From: Nitrospira sp. ND1 | Lineage (GTDB): Bacteria > Nitrospirota > Nitrospiria > Nitrospirales > Nitrospiraceae | DNA: 64,000 nucleotides | Assembly (NCBI RefSeq): GCF_900170025.1 | Contig: NZ_FWEX01000005.1 | Location: forward strand, 233,073-297,072 | Direction of reading: 5' to 3' | Shown here: positions 1 through 10,093 of the stretch, piece after piece | How the letters are laid out: each line of letters opens with the position of its first letter | How positions within the stretch are numbered: position 1 is the stretch's first letter | Notes under the pieces: model-generated | What the model was told of the DNA's origin: nothing | Database searches by the model: none | What the model saw: only the letters and a program-made list of their open reading frames with translations | Translations under genes and position numbers: made by a program

Positions 1-55
1 CCAAGATTCTTTTGTCGTCCTCTGATACCGAGCTGATTAGCAGGCCTACATTGCA

Positions 56-247
56 TCAAGTTAAACTTAACGGGTTAAATTCGCCTCGGACATTAACCTC
101 GCCACAATGCCTACACGGAACAATCCAATTGCCAGCTTCACGTTTCACATTCGGGCTAAAGCCCACTGGCTTCGCACGTAGGTTGTCCCAGCGGAGAATC
201 GGACGACGACAGTGAAAACAAATGAAAACGCTTTCTCTAGTTCCCAC
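56..247 (-). CDS. Small zinc-ribbon protein, unknown role
   Basis: This is a 63-aa protein with two CxxC pairs (residues about 10-13 and 46-49), the layout of a zinc ribbon. It starts with GTG. An AGGAG ribosome site lies about 7 bases before the start, inside the 18-base gap after the nrdJ stop, so the two genes are probably transcribed together. Nothing in the sequence gives a function. Because it follows a ribonucleotide reductase whose own C terminus is a cysteine ribbon, a redox or metal accessory role is possible but is only inference. The alternative is a generic small zinc-binding protein unrelated to nrdJ. Confidence 0.6.
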   Translation of the reverse strand: MGTRESVFICFHCRRPILRWDNLRAKPVGFSPNVKREAGNWIVPCRHCGEVNVRGEFNPLSLT

Positions 248-265
248 GATCTATCTCCTTTTCTT

Positions 266-3200
266 CTATGAGCAACCGCTCGTTTCTCCGCAGCTCATGC
301 ACTTGAGGCAGGTTCCGTTCCGCACCAGCGTGAACTGTTTGCAATTCTGGCAGGGGTCGCCTTCGTAGCCTTTTTCTTTGGCTTCCTGCCGCACCGAAGT
401 GACGGTGACGGTCTCGCGTTTGAGTTCCACCTTGTGCGCGACGCTGCCGGTTCCCGGTCGGTGGCTATGGCCGTTGCCGCCGTTCATGCCGTTGCGTCGC
501 ACGGGCAGATGTTCGGTGAGGATCGACGACTTGGCGAGCGCGGTCATGTCCGCTTCTTCATCCACGCATTCCGGATCCTGCTCATCCTTCTTCATCGAAT
601 CCATGCGCAGGTCCTCTTCACGCACCTGCGACAGATCGGTCCGCTCAAGATACGTGATCGCGAGTTCGCGGAAGATGTAGTCGATGATCGACGTCGCCAT
701 CTTGATGCGATCGTTCAGTTTCACCGGCCCGTTCGGCTCGAAGCGGGTGAACACGAACGCTTCGACGAACTCTTCCAGCGGCACGCCGTGCTGCAGGCCA
801 AGAGAAATGGCGATGGCGAAGTTATTCATCAAACTACGGAAGGCGGCGCCTTCCTTGTGCATATCGAGGAAGATTTCGCCGAGCGTCCCGTCCTCATATT
901 CGCCGGTGCGAAGATAGAGTTTGTGGCCGCCGATGATGGCCTTCTGCGTGTACCCGCTGCGTCGCGCGGGGAGCGACCGACGTTTATGGAGGTAGCGAAC
1001 CAGCACGCGCTCGGCCACTTTCTCAGCCACGGTCATGACGCTGGGCGACGCCTCCGCGCCCTTGCCGCTGTCGGACGAGGCGTTCAGCGGTTGGCTCAGC
1101 TTCGACCCGTCACGATACAGCGCCACGGCCTTGACCATGCTCTTCCACGCGAACAGATACGCCGCCTTCACATCTTCCAACGTGGCATCGGCCGGCATGT
1201 TGATGGTCTTGCTGATCGCGCCGCTGATGAACGGTTGCGCCGCCGCCATCATGCGGATATGCGCATCGACGGCGATATATCGCTGACCGATCCGTCCGCA
1301 ACGATTGGCGCAATCGAAGATCGGCAGGTGCTCGAGCTTGAGGTGGGGCGCGCCCTCGACCGTCATGGTGCCGCAGCAATAATCGTTCGCGGCCGCCACA
1401 TCTTCCTGGGTAAAGCCCAGGTGCTTGAGCATGTTGAAGGTCGGGTCCGCCAGCTGCGCATCGCTGATGCCCAGTTTCTGCCGGCAGAAGTCTTCTCCCA
1501 ACGTGTACTTATTAAAAACGAACTGGATTTCGAACGCCTGCGCCAACGACCCTTCCAGCCGATCCAGCGCCGCATCGTCGAAGCCCTTTTGACGCAGCAC
1601 TTCGTGATTGATGAAGGGTGCGCCTTTCAAGGTTTGATGTCCCGCGCAATAGGCCCCGATGTCCCTGATCTGGGCATCGGTGTACCCGAGCGCCTGCAAG
1701 GCCGGCGGCAGACTCTGGTTGATGATCTTGAAGTACCCGCCACCCGCCAGTTTCTTGAACTTGACCAATGCGAAATCCGGTTCGATGCCGGTCGTGTCGC
1801 AATCCATGACCAGTCCGATCGTGCCGGTCGGAGCGATGACGGTCACCTGCGCGTTGCGGAATCCATAGGCCGCGCCCAATTCCAAGGCGCGATCCCAGGC
1901 GCGTCGCGCCGCCAGCAACATGGCCGGCGGACAATGCTCCGGCTGAATCGAGGTCGGCAGAATCGTGAGGCCTTCATACTCTTCATGCGCCGCGCTGTAC
2001 GCCGCCCGCCGGTGGTTCCGGATGACGCGCAACATCGATTCACGGTTCTTGTTATAGCTCGGGAACGGGCCGATCTCCGCCGCCATTTCCGCCGAGGTCG
2101 CGTACGACTCGCCGGTCATGATCGCCGTGATGGCGCCGCAGATCGCCGTCGCTTTCGGTGAATCGTAGGGAATGCTCTGCTTCATAAGGATGGTGCCGAG
2201 GTTGGCATACCCCAATCCAAGCGTCCGGTACTCATAACTCTTCTGCGCGATCGCGCGACTGGGGAACGAGGCCATCAATACGCTGATTTCCAGCGCCACG
2301 GTCCACAAACGCACCGCATGGCGGAACGAATCCAGGTCGAACTCCCCTTCCACATTAAAAAACTTGGACAGGTTCAACGAGGCCAGGTTGCACGCCGTGT
2401 CGTCCAGAAACATGTATTCGGAACAGGGGTTGGAGGCGTTGATCCGCCCGTCTTCAGGGCAGGTGTGCCACTCATTGATCGTCGTATCGTATTGGGTCCC
2501 GGGATCGGCGCAGATCCAGGCCGCCCAGGCGATCTTGTCCCAGAGGTCCCGGGCCTTGACCGTCTTGCTGATCTTGCCGTCGATCCGGCGGCGCAATTCC
2601 CAGTCGCCATCCCGCTCCAATGCGTCGAAGAACCCGTTCGGGATTCGCACGCTGTTGTTGGAGTTTTGCCCCGAGACCGTCTGGTAGGCCTTGCCGTCCC
2701 AGTTGGTGTCGTACTCGTGAAAAACAAAATGCGTGTAGCCCTGCTTCGCGTAGTCGAACATGCGATGGATATAGGCCTCCGGCACCATATCGCGCCGGGC
2801 CGCCGTCACGGCATCACGCAGTACCTGGTTCTTCTTCATGTCCAGTTCGATTTGGCCCAATCCCTGCGCATCCACCAGCAGGCAGGCCTTGAGCACAGCA
2901 TTGAGCCGTTGCGCGCAAATCTTGGAGCCGGTGACCATAGCGGCCACCTTCTGCTCTTCGACGACTTTCCAATCGATGAACTCTTCGATATCCGGGTGGT
3001 CGAGGTCCAGACAGACCATCTTGGCTGCGCGCCTGGTCGTCCCGCCGGACTTGATCGCCCCGGCCGCACGATCGCCGATCTTCAGGAACGACATGAGGCC
3101 GGACGAGCGGCCGCCGCCCGACAAGGATTCACCGTCTCCGCGCAACCGCGAGAAGTTGGTGCCGGTGCCGGACCCGTATTTGAAGAGCCGCGCCTCACGG

Positions 3201-3808
3201 ACCCAGAGGTCCATGATGCCGTTCTCGTTCACCAGATCGTCTTCAATCGATTGGATAAAGCAGGCGTGCGGCTGCGGATGCTCGAAGGCATTCGTCGCCC
3301 GGACGACCTCGCCGGACTTCGGATCGACATAGAAGTGGCCCTGCGCCGGTCCCGAAAGCCCGTAGGCATAGTGCAACCCGGTATTAAACCACTGCGGGCT
3401 GTTGGGAGCGGCCATTTGAAAGGCCAGCATGTAGCACATCTCGTCGTAGAACGCGGTCGCATCTTCCGGCGTCTTGAAGTAGCCGTGGTTCTTGCCCCAG
3501 AAAGTCCAGCAACCGGCCAGCCGGTTGAACACCTGGCGGGAGTCGCGCTCCCCGCCGAGCACGGGCTTGCCTGCGGCGTCCACCACCGGCGTGCCGTCCT
3601 CATGGACTTGCGGGACTCCGGCCTTCCGGAAATATTTTTGCGCCAGAATATCGATTGCCAGTTGCGTCCAATGCTCCGGGATGTCGATATGGTCCAATTT
3701 AAACACGGTCGATCCGTCGGGATTGCGGATCTCCGAGGAACGTTTTACGAACGCAAGACCCTCATAGGGGCTCTGCCCACGCTTGGTGAATCTTCGTTCA
3801 ATCCTCAC
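266..3808 (-). CDS. nrdJ: Vitamin B12-dependent (class II) ribonucleoside-diphosphate reductase
   Basis: The 1180-aa product reduces ribonucleotides to deoxyribonucleotides using an adenosylcobalamin-derived radical, so DNA precursor supply does not depend on oxygen. Visible family marks are the NPCSE motif followed by D-x-x-ACNL in the barrel, the APTGTIG substrate loop, and a C-terminal ribbon with CQNC and CLKC pairs plus a final CGETSGC, typical of the long NrdJ class. Start: GTG preceded by AAGGAGG with 5-6 bases spacing. The upstream region carries two candidate NrdR boxes. No class I or III reductase is seen in the window. Length is normal for the long B12-dependent family. Confidence 0.97.
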   Translation of the reverse strand: MRIERRFTKRGQSPYEGLAFVKRSSEIRNPDGSTVFKLDHIDIPEHWTQLAIDILAQKYFRKAGVPQVHEDGTPVVDAAGKPVLGGERDSRQVFNRLAGCWTFWGKNHGYFKTPEDATAFYDEMCYMLAFQMAAPNSPQWFNTGLHYAYGLSGPAQGHFYVDPKSGEVVRATNAFEHPQPHACFIQSIEDDLVNENGIMDLWVREARLFKYGSGTGTNFSRLRGDGESLSGGGRSSGLMSFLKIGDRAAGAIKSGGTTRRAAKMVCLDLDHPDIEEFIDWKVVEEQKVAAMVTGSKICAQRLNAVLKACLLVDAQGLGQIELDMKKNQVLRDAVTAARRDMVPEAYIHRMFDYAKQGYTHFVFHEYDTNWDGKAYQTVSGQNSNNSVRIPNGFFDALERDGDWELRRRIDGKISKTVKARDLWDKIAWAAWICADPGTQYDTTINEWHTCPEDGRINASNPCSEYMFLDDTACNLASLNLSKFFNVEGEFDLDSFRHAVRLWTVALEISVLMASFPSRAIAQKSYEYRTLGLGYANLGTILMKQSIPYDSPKATAICGAITAIMTGESYATSAEMAAEIGPFPSYNKNRESMLRVIRNHRRAAYSAAHEEYEGLTILPTSIQPEHCPPAMLLAARRAWDRALELGAAYGFRNAQVTVIAPTGTIGLVMDCDTTGIEPDFALVKFKKLAGGGYFKIINQSLPPALQALGYTDAQIRDIGAYCAGHQTLKGAPFINHEVLRQKGFDDAALDRLEGSLAQAFEIQFVFNKYTLGEDFCRQKLGISDAQLADPTFNMLKHLGFTQEDVAAANDYCCGTMTVEGAPHLKLEHLPIFDCANRCGRIGQRYIAVDAHIRMMAAAQPFISGAISKTINMPADATLEDVKAAYLFAWKSMVKAVALYRDGSKLSQPLNASSDSGKGAEASPSVMTVAEKVAERVLVRYLHKRRSLPARRSGYTQKAIIGGHKLYLRTGEYEDGTLGEIFLDMHKEGAAFRSLMNNFAIAISLGLQHGVPLEEFVEAFVFTRFEPNGPVKLNDRIKMATSIIDYIFRELAITYLERTDLSQVREEDLRMDSMKKDEQDPECVDEEADMTALAKSSILTEHLPVRRNGMNGGNGHSHRPGTGSVAHKVELKRETVTVTSVRQEAKEKGYEGDPCQNCKQFTLVRNGTCLKCMSCGETSGCS

Positions 3809-3932
3809 TGGTTCCTCCTTCGGCAGATGCGAGACGTTCGGTGCAGAGAACGGTCGGCGATGATGTGTCGGGGTGTGATTGAAAAAGACGGTTTCTCAAC
3901 GGAGTCAATCTCATCCATAACCGCGTTACCTA

Positions 3933-3974
3933 CTAGATATAGTGATCACATTTTTTTGTCAAACAAAATGTTGT
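3933..3974 (-). promoter_or_regulatory. Tandem candidate NrdR boxes upstream of nrdJ
   Basis: Two sites resemble the NrdR consensus core CWATATATWGT. CTAGATATAGT at 3933-3943 differs at one position; CAAAATGTTGT at 3964-3974 differs at two. Their centres are 31 bp apart, the three-helical-turn spacing known for paired NrdR boxes. They lie about 125-165 bp upstream of the nrdJ start. NrdR is a known ATP/dATP-sensing repressor of ribonucleotide reductase genes. The regulator gene itself is not in the window. Confidence 0.65.
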
Positions 3975-3991
3975 GGCACACCTGTGATTAA

Positions 3992-4065
3992 TGGGGATAA
4001 GCTGGTGATAGCGCCGACGCCAGATTTGATGCTGGTTTTATTCATTTTTCACAGAGTTATCCACA
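3992..4065. promoter_or_regulatory. DnaA-box-like sites upstream of nrdJ
   Basis: TTATCCACA at 4057-4065 is a perfect consensus DnaA box. TGGGGATAA at 3992-4000 is the reverse complement of TTATCCCCA, one mismatch from consensus. The 10-bp direct repeat TTTTTCACAG occurs at 4045-4054 and 4091-4100. DnaA control of nrd genes is known in E. coli; here it is inferred from position only. An origin is less likely because no dnaA, dnaN, gyrB or parAB genes are nearby. Confidence 0.4.
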
Positions 4066-4126
4066 GCGATCCTGAGGCTGTGGAAGGAGGTTTTTCACAG
4101 GGAGGCGAGAAAATTTCTGGCACAGG

Positions 4127-4498
4127 CTAAAAAGCCAGCCGACCGACCTTTAACGTCGCCTCCTCGACCCCCCGCAAGGGTACAAATTGACCGGCCACAC
4201 CCAGCACCAATACCGGTTGATCCAATACGTTGGTCTCGAACACACTGAGCAGGCCCCAGTTGTTTCTCGTGGTGTTCGGCCGAACGACGCCCTCCACCAG
4301 TTTGGGGCCCTGCGCGCGAAAGACGGCTTTAATGACGTCGCGATCGTGGCGCGGCCCGGACTGGTCCATCTTTTCGATTTCGGCCAACAGGCGGGCTTCG
4401 ACAAAATGCACATAGGCATCCATCGTGGGATTGGTCGCCGCCAATCCCACGGCAACCAGCAGACTCCCCACCAACCCGGCCAACGTCACATTACTCAT
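4127..4498 (-). CDS. Small exported protein, DUF4359-like
   Basis: The 123-aa protein has an N-terminal hydrophobic segment (about residues 7-22) that looks like a signal peptide or anchor, followed by TNPTMDAY and a soluble domain. The arrangement recalls the DUF4359 family, whose function is unknown. It is transcribed towards nrdJ's upstream region and lies alone. No catalytic motif is visible. Confidence that it is a real gene is good; the family assignment is from memory of the TNP-x-x-x-Y motif and is less certain. Confidence 0.6.
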   Translation of the reverse strand: MSNVTLAGLVGSLLVAVGLAATNPTMDAYVHFVEARLLAEIEKMDQSGPRHDRDVIKAVFRAQGPKLVEGVVRPNTTRNNWGLLSVFETNVLDQPVLVLGVAGQFVPLRGVEEATLKVGRLAF

Positions 4499-4640
4499 CG
4501 TCTCCCTTCGTCGAAGGCAGTACGCACAGGCTTCATGTCCGTCGAGACCACAATCTGGCGGTTTGACAGATTGGACCCCGTCCGTTTAGCTTACGCCCGA
4601 TTTCTGAGGAATGGAACCCTCACCCGGACTTGAGAGCAGC

Positions 4641-4695
4641 CCCGGCAGGCTTCGGTCTCAACGCCTCGCGGCGGCATTCATGAATGATCCGGGCC
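4641..4695. repeat. Partial copy of the TAGCCCGGA terminal-inverted-repeat element
   Basis: About 55 bp match one end of the elements at 27070-27248, 40252-40429 and 51539-51715, including GGCATTCATGAAT followed by TCCGGGC. The other end is missing, so this is a truncated copy. Confidence 0.7.
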
Positions 4696-4740
4696 GGCTG
4701 ATTCGATCACACTGGTTCGACGGTAACGGAAGGAGCGCCT

Positions 4741-5031
4741 ATGTTCGTGTGGAGTAAACGCCTGGTGACAGCCCTCCTGGCAGGGTTCGTCCTCCTTATC
4801 GGAGTCTTCCTCATTCAGGGAGAGCCGGAATCGGCCAGCGGATTGAAGATTCACACCACGCGCTGGATGGCCGTGAATTACATCGGCCTGCTCGTGTGGA
4901 TCTTTATCTGGATGTTCGATCAAGCCCGCGTGCGAGGGAAGAACGTGCTGCTCTGGCTGCTGCCGTTCGCGCTGGCGCCGCTCCCGACCCTGATGCTGTT
5001 CATTTTGTTTTTACAGAGGAAGGTGAAGTAG
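4741..5031 (+). CDS. Small membrane protein, unknown
   Basis: The 96-aa protein is mostly hydrophobic, with about three predicted membrane segments (residues roughly 7-25, 45-60 and 72-90) and a basic loop before the last one. A GGAAGGAG ribosome site sits 6 bases upstream of the ATG. It is transcribed away from the truncated repeat at 4641-4695 and converges on the AmpG-like gene. No known family was recognised. It is most likely an inner-membrane protein; nothing indicates its partner. Confidence 0.65.
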   Translation: MFVWSKRLVTALLAGFVLLIGVFLIQGEPESASGLKIHTTRWMAVNYIGLLVWIFIWMFDQARVRGKNVLLWLLPFALAPLPTLMLFILFLQRKVK

Positions 5032-5085
5032 GAGGGAGCAACTTAATGACCTGCCCAGGCCCATACTGATCGCAGGATCCAGCTG

Positions 5086-6351
5086 TCAGCAGGGAACCTC
5101 AGCTCCCTCTCTCCCTGCATTAAGCTCCGCATGCTGCGTCACCGGCTTGCGGAGCACCCACAGCAGCCAAAGGCCGGGCAGCGCGGCGAGGAAGGTCACG
5201 AAGAAGAAGGGTCCCCACCCGGCGAGCCCTACCAGCTTCGCAGCGGGCCAGCCGAGAAAAACCCGTCCGAGAGCTTCAACGGAAGAGAGCAGGGCAAACT
5301 GAGTTGCTGTGTAGCGATGATTGCAGAGCGACATAACCAGCGCCACGAAAGCCGCCGTGCCCATGCCGCCGGTGAGATTTTCGAATCCGACTGCGAACGC
5401 CATAACGGCGTAACTCTTCCCCACCCAGGCCAGCCATAAGAACGACAGGTTCGACAGCGCCTGTAACACCCCGAAGACCATCAGCGAACGAAAGAGGCCT
5501 AACTGCGGCATCATGCCGCCGCCGATGAACGCGCCCAGAATCGTCGCCCCGATGCCGAAGGCCCGGACCAGGCCGATGTCTTCCGACGAAAATGCCATCC
5601 CGCGCAGCAGGAACGAGGTCGTCAATGCGCCGGCGAAGGCGTCGCCCAGTTTGTAGAGGACGATCAATCCCAGCAGCGCCAGCGCCATAGGGCGAGACAA
5701 AAATTCGGACAAAGGTCCCCAGACCGCCTCCGACATCGACTGCGGGGCCGCCCTCGCCGCCTCCGGTTCCGGGATCATTAAGATCGTGACAATTCCGAGC
5801 GCCATCAACCCGGCCATGCAGAGATAGGCCGAGGACCATCCCAGGCGCGCCGCAACGATCAAGGCCAGCGAACCGGACGCCATCATCGCGATGCGATACC
5901 CCATCACCCAGGTGGCCGCGCCCAGCCCCCGCTCATCCGGTTTCAACAAGTCAGTGCGATAGGCGTCAAACACGATATCTTGCGAAGCAGAGAGAAAGGC
6001 GACACCCAATGCCAATGCGGCAAAGATCTGGGCGCCCGAGCCTGGACCGATGAAGGCCATTAGCGTCAGTGCCAGTGCAAGACCCGTCTGCGTGACGATC
6101 ATCCAACCGCGGCGGTGCCCGAGCCAGGGCGGCACGATGCGGTCCATCACCGGGGCCCAGAGAAATTTCAACGTATAGGGAAGGCCGACGTAGGCGAACA
6201 GGCCGATCGTGGTCAGGTCCAGACCCGCTTCGGTCAGCCAGGCTTGAAGCGTCCCACCGGTGAGGGCCAGAGGCAACCCGGAGGCAAACCCCAGGGGCAG
6301 CATGATGCCGAGACGTGGAGTGAGAACGGCGCGCAGGGTCGCTCTGTTCAT
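5086..6351 (-). CDS. MFS transporter, AmpG-like muropeptide permease
   Basis: The 421-aa protein has about 12 membrane segments. Its N terminus reads GFASGLPLALTGGTLQAWL and continues with the TIGLFAYVGLPYTLKFLWAP block characteristic of the AmpG family. AmpG imports anhydro-muropeptides from the periplasm for cell-wall recycling. The central segment with DAYRTDLL, where the family often has DAY, also fits. No beta-lactamase or amidase partner is adjacent, so the substrate is inferred from the family. Length is normal for the short AmpG class. Confidence 0.85.
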   Translation of the reverse strand: MNRATLRAVLTPRLGIMLPLGFASGLPLALTGGTLQAWLTEAGLDLTTIGLFAYVGLPYTLKFLWAPVMDRIVPPWLGHRRGWMIVTQTGLALALTLMAFIGPGSGAQIFAALALGVAFLSASQDIVFDAYRTDLLKPDERGLGAATWVMGYRIAMMASGSLALIVAARLGWSSAYLCMAGLMALGIVTILMIPEPEAARAAPQSMSEAVWGPLSEFLSRPMALALLGLIVLYKLGDAFAGALTTSFLLRGMAFSSEDIGLVRAFGIGATILGAFIGGGMMPQLGLFRSLMVFGVLQALSNLSFLWLAWVGKSYAVMAFAVGFENLTGGMGTAAFVALVMSLCNHRYTATQFALLSSVEALGRVFLGWPAAKLVGLAGWGPFFFVTFLAALPGLWLLWVLRKPVTQHAELNAGREGAEVPC

Positions 6352-6443
6352 GAGATTGAAGGAGACCGGGAGATCACGAGGTGCAGCATACCACCGCCAC
6401 GCCTCCCCTGCGCATCAGAATCGAGTTTTTTAAGTGAAGTCCG

Positions 6444-7286
6444 TTACGAGACCGGCTCTGTGCGGAGATAGACGAACCAATAGACCAGCGCGACCAGCAC
6501 CGTCCCGCCGATGATATTGCCGAGGGTCACCAACACCAGATTGCTCACAGCCCCCATCACGGACAGCGGCGCCGATCCGCCGGCGGCCAGCGCGATGCCC
6601 AGCGGCAGAAAAAACATGTTGGCCACGGAATGTTCAAAGCCACAGGCCACAAAGGCCGTGATCGGGAACACAATGGCGAGGATTTTATCCGCCACGCTCC
6701 GCGCTCCCATGCATAACCAAACCGCGAGACAGACCAGCACGTTGCACAGGATCCCGCGGGCAAAGGCCGAAACCGGATCCAGCGCGATTTTGCTGCGCGC
6801 GATCTGAACCATGGTTTCCCCGACGGCCCCGTCTGCCAATGTCTGCACGCCCGCGAGCAGGACCAGCACCGCCGTCCCGCCGGCGCCGAGCAGGTTCCCC
6901 AGATACACCCATACCCAATTCCTCACCACCTGCCGCGTCTGCACACAACCGACGGCCCAGGCCATGGCGATCAGATTATTCCCGGTGAAGAGTTCCGCGC
7001 CTCCCACGACCACCAGCACGAGGCCCAGACTGAATGTCACGCCTCCCGCCACGCGCAACAATCCGAACGGCAGCGCCGGACCGCTTTTCCCGGTCGTGAT
7101 CGTCACCGTGTAGAACAGCGCACCCAACGAAATAAACGCGCCTGCCAGCACGGCTAACGCGATCATGGTCGGCACAGGGGTGGTGACCTTGGCGAGCCCC
7201 ACCTTGCAGACTCGTGCCGCAATCTCCGGTGGCGGATAGGCGTCGGCAACAGGATTGGTGGCGGCAGGAGTGGGTTCTACGGTCAT
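6444..7286 (-). CDS. Formate/nitrite transporter (FNT) channel
   Basis: The 280-aa membrane protein has six hydrophobic segments. FNT signatures are visible: GGAELFTGNNLI in the first half and EHSVANMFFLPLG in the second. FNT proteins form pentameric channels for formate (FocA) or nitrite (NirC). Its ATG overlaps the stop of the formate dehydrogenase alpha gene (7283-7286, ATGA), which couples translation and favours formate as the substrate. In a nitrite oxidiser a nitrite role remains possible. It is the last gene of the fds operon. Confidence 0.92.
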   Translation of the reverse strand: MTVEPTPAATNPVADAYPPPEIAARVCKVGLAKVTTPVPTMIALAVLAGAFISLGALFYTVTITTGKSGPALPFGLLRVAGGVTFSLGLVLVVVGGAELFTGNNLIAMAWAVGCVQTRQVVRNWVWVYLGNLLGAGGTAVLVLLAGVQTLADGAVGETMVQIARSKIALDPVSAFARGILCNVLVCLAVWLCMGARSVADKILAIVFPITAFVACGFEHSVANMFFLPLGIALAAGGSAPLSVMGAVSNLVLVTLGNIIGGTVLVALVYWFVYLRTEPVS

Positions 7287-10006
7287 GTGATCAACATCAC
7301 ACGCATGGGTGTGGAGGGCGTCCCCGCCGGCAGTATCTTCTCGATTCGCACCGTCGAGACTTTATACTCCGGGCATTTCGAACTCTCATCGGCGCTGGAG
7401 GAGAGCAACACGTTCAGATCCGTGTCGGGAAAGTGAAAACTCGTGAACAGTTCCCCCGGTTGTACCCGACCGCTGACCATGACGGGCAGCCTGGCTTCGC
7501 CGCGCGCGCTCACCAACCGGACGATCTCGCCCTCGCGCAGATCCAACCGGGCTGCATCGGAGGCATGTATTTCCAACACATCGGTATCGACCACCTGCAT
7601 GATCCCCGTCCGTCTGGTCTGGGCACCGCAATTATAGTGCTGCAGAATACGCCCCGTGATGAGTACCAGCGGATAGGTCTCCGTCGGCGACTCCCCTGGC
7701 GGCAGATAATCGACCGCCACAAACTGCGCCTTCCCTTTTGGAAACGATCGCTCGTGCATCAATGAGGTGCCGGGATGCTCCTTCGACGGCACCGGCCACT
7801 GCAACCCCTCCGGCGCCTCCAATCGATCATACGACACGCCGGCAAACATCGGCGCCAGCTGCGCAATCTCATCCATGATGGCAGAGGGGTGTCCGTACCA
7901 CATGGGATAACCCATCCGCGCGGAGACTTCACAGACCACCTGCCAATCGGGCAGGATGCCGTCCGGTGGTTCGACCACTTTTCTGATGCGCTGAATACGC
8001 CGCTCCAGATTGGTGAACGTCCCGTCTTTCTCCAGGAAGGAGGCACCCGGGATCACCAGATGCGCCAGCTTCGCCGTCTCACTGAGAAACAGATCCTGCA
8101 CGATGAGGAACTCCAGATTCTTGAGCGCCGCATGCACCTTCTTGAGGTTCGGGTCCGTCTGGGCCACGTCATATCCGATAATCCAAAGGCTCTTCAGTGT
8201 GCCGGCTAACGCCGCATCCCACATATCCGGCGTCTTCATCCCACGCGTCGTCGGCAAGGGCCGCCCCGTTATCGCCAGATGCGCAGCCACCAGTTCGGGA
8301 TTGTCGAACGGTTGATAGCCGGCAAAATAAGTCGGCAGCGATCCGACATCGCACGCGCCCTGCACATTATTCTGGCCGCGTAACGGGTTGATGCCGGTGC
8401 CCGGCTTGCCGATGTTGCCGGTGGCCAATGCCAGATTCACCAGCGCCATCACCCCATGGCTCCCCCAGCGATGTTCGGTCATGCCCAGGCCATGCACCGC
8501 CATCGAGCCGCCGCTTGTGGCATACCGGCGCGCCGCTTCGGCAATCAGATGAGCCGGAACACCGGTCACCTTCGACGTGGTCTCCGGCGTGCAGGACTCC
8601 ACCACCTTCACCCACTCTTCAAAGCCCTGCGTACGGTCGCGCACAAAACCCCGATCGATCAGGCCTTCCTTTACGAGGACGTGCCCGAGTCCGTTCAAGA
8701 GCGCCACGTTCGTGCCGGGATGCATTTGCAGGTGGAGATCCGCGAGGCGGGCTAGCTCGGTGCGCCGTGGGTCGATCACGATCAGCGCGGCACCCCGCCG
8801 TACGGCCTGTTTGATACGCGCGCCGACCACCGGATGCGATTCCGTGGGATTGGCCCCGACCACCAGGATCAACTTCGCCAGATCCAGTTCCTGAATGGAA
8901 TTGGTCGCCGCCGACGCGCCGATCGTGTCCATCATGCCGGTCACGGTGGCGCTGTGGCAGACCCGCGCGCAGTTGTCGATATGGTTGCTGCCGACCACGC
9001 AGCGCATGAATTTCCCGAACAGATAATTTTCTTCATTCGTGCCGCGGCTCGATGAAATCGTCGCCAGCGCATCAGGCCCGTAGATGTCTTTCAGACGTAC
9101 CCACTCGTGTGCGATCCGGTCCAACGCGTCGGGCCAGGAGATCTCCACCCACTTATCGCCCTGCCGGAGCAACGGTACGCGCAATCGGTCCGGCGCATAG
9201 TTGTACGTCCAACCGAATCGCCCCTTCATGCAGGCGTGACCCTGATTGGACGGGCCGTCATCGGCAGGCACCATGCTCACGACGTTGCCATCGTGCACTC
9301 CGGCGTCGAAGGCACAGCCGACACCGCAATAGGCGCAAGTGGTACGCACGGTCCGTTCGGGCGTCCCCTGCTCAGCGACGGTTTTTTCCATCAGGGCCCC
9401 GGTGGGACATTCTTTCACGCAGGCACCGCAGGAGACGCAGTTCGAGGAAGCAAACCCGGCCGCCTCCCCGGTTAACGACGCTGCCCCCGCGACCGGCCGG
9501 CTCGCAAAGCCGCGATGGAGCATCGTCAACGCATGGGTCCCTTGAATTTCGTCACAGGCGCGCACACAGCGGGCGCAGGAAATACAGGCTGCATTGTCCA
9601 AGGTGAAAAAGGGATTGGATCGATCGACGACATCCAGCCGGTGGGAGGGCTGCGGATACCGCACCTGTCGGAGCCCGAGCGACTTGGCCAACCATTGCAG
9701 GGATTCCGGAGCCCGATCCCCCGCCGGTTGTTCGGACATATAGAGTTCGAGGATGTTCCGTCGGAGCCGATTCAGCCGCTCGCTCTCCGCGTGGACCACC
9801 ATGCCCTCGCGGACCGGAGTCGTGCAGGAGGCAGGCAAGCCACTCTGGCCCTCAATCTCGCAGAGACAGAGCCGGCAGGAGCCGAACGGCGCCAAATGGT
9901 CCGACGAGCAGAGTCCAGGAATGACAATCCCGGCTTTTTTTGCCGCGCTGTAAATCGTGTCGCCCGGCGACGCCAGCACCAGACGCCCATTAATTTCCAG
10001 CTTCAC
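7283..10006 (-). CDS. fdsA: Formate dehydrogenase alpha subunit, molybdenum/tungsten type (FdsA-like)
   Basis: The 907-aa catalytic subunit oxidises formate to CO2. Domains in order: an N-terminal NuoG-like 2Fe-2S domain (CSSDHLAPFGSCRLC region), two 4Fe-4S sets (CISCARCVRAC and CVSCGACVKEC), the molybdopterin-type 4Fe-4S domain (CAYCGVGC), and the bis-MGD domain. The metal-ligand residue is a cysteine, in CARVCHSATV, not selenocysteine. The conserved arginine loop RGQNNVQGACD is present. One oddity is ATV where most homologues have PTV. It works with FdsB and FdsG to pass electrons to NAD. No fdsC/fdhD or fdsD maturation gene follows; the FNT channel takes that place. Confidence 0.95.
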   Translation of the reverse strand: MKLEINGRLVLASPGDTIYSAAKKAGIVIPGLCSSDHLAPFGSCRLCLCEIEGQSGLPASCTTPVREGMVVHAESERLNRLRRNILELYMSEQPAGDRAPESLQWLAKSLGLRQVRYPQPSHRLDVVDRSNPFFTLDNAACISCARCVRACDEIQGTHALTMLHRGFASRPVAGAASLTGEAAGFASSNCVSCGACVKECPTGALMEKTVAEQGTPERTVRTTCAYCGVGCAFDAGVHDGNVVSMVPADDGPSNQGHACMKGRFGWTYNYAPDRLRVPLLRQGDKWVEISWPDALDRIAHEWVRLKDIYGPDALATISSSRGTNEENYLFGKFMRCVVGSNHIDNCARVCHSATVTGMMDTIGASAATNSIQELDLAKLILVVGANPTESHPVVGARIKQAVRRGAALIVIDPRRTELARLADLHLQMHPGTNVALLNGLGHVLVKEGLIDRGFVRDRTQGFEEWVKVVESCTPETTSKVTGVPAHLIAEAARRYATSGGSMAVHGLGMTEHRWGSHGVMALVNLALATGNIGKPGTGINPLRGQNNVQGACDVGSLPTYFAGYQPFDNPELVAAHLAITGRPLPTTRGMKTPDMWDAALAGTLKSLWIIGYDVAQTDPNLKKVHAALKNLEFLIVQDLFLSETAKLAHLVIPGASFLEKDGTFTNLERRIQRIRKVVEPPDGILPDWQVVCEVSARMGYPMWYGHPSAIMDEIAQLAPMFAGVSYDRLEAPEGLQWPVPSKEHPGTSLMHERSFPKGKAQFVAVDYLPPGESPTETYPLVLITGRILQHYNCGAQTRRTGIMQVVDTDVLEIHASDAARLDLREGEIVRLVSARGEARLPVMVSGRVQPGELFTSFHFPDTDLNVLLSSSADESSKCPEYKVSTVRIEKILPAGTPSTPMRVMLIT

Positions 10007-10093
10007 GCGGGTGGCTCCGTATCTCGTCGTTCGTCTCTCGTAGCTCGTGAACAGCGCTTCACGAGAGACGTTTCACATTTCACGAACAACGCC
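10007..10093. repeat. Palindromic REP-like element between fdsA and fdsB
   Basis: The 87-bp gap inside the operon contains an inverted repeat, CTCGTGAA and TTCACGAG, at 10044-10065 with a 6-base loop. It is flanked by repeated TCGT and TTTCAC words that recur near 27290-27330, 38357-38500 and 49630. It could modulate or protect the downstream message, which is inference. No T-run makes it an ordinary terminator. Confidence 0.5.

Noticed and set aside
434..2161. Long plus-strand open frame opposite nrdJ
   Set aside because: It is an antisense shadow of a highly conserved gene: Arg/His-rich, no ribosome site, no family resemblance. The same holds for 2318-3991.
3992..4100. Possible replication origin
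   Set aside because: Only one perfect DnaA box, no AT-rich unwinding stretch of note and no origin-type genes around; a regulatory role is simpler.
7283..10006. Selenocysteine formate dehydrogenase
   Set aside because: The frame has cysteine at the metal-ligand position and no in-frame TGA, so no selenocysteine signal is needed.
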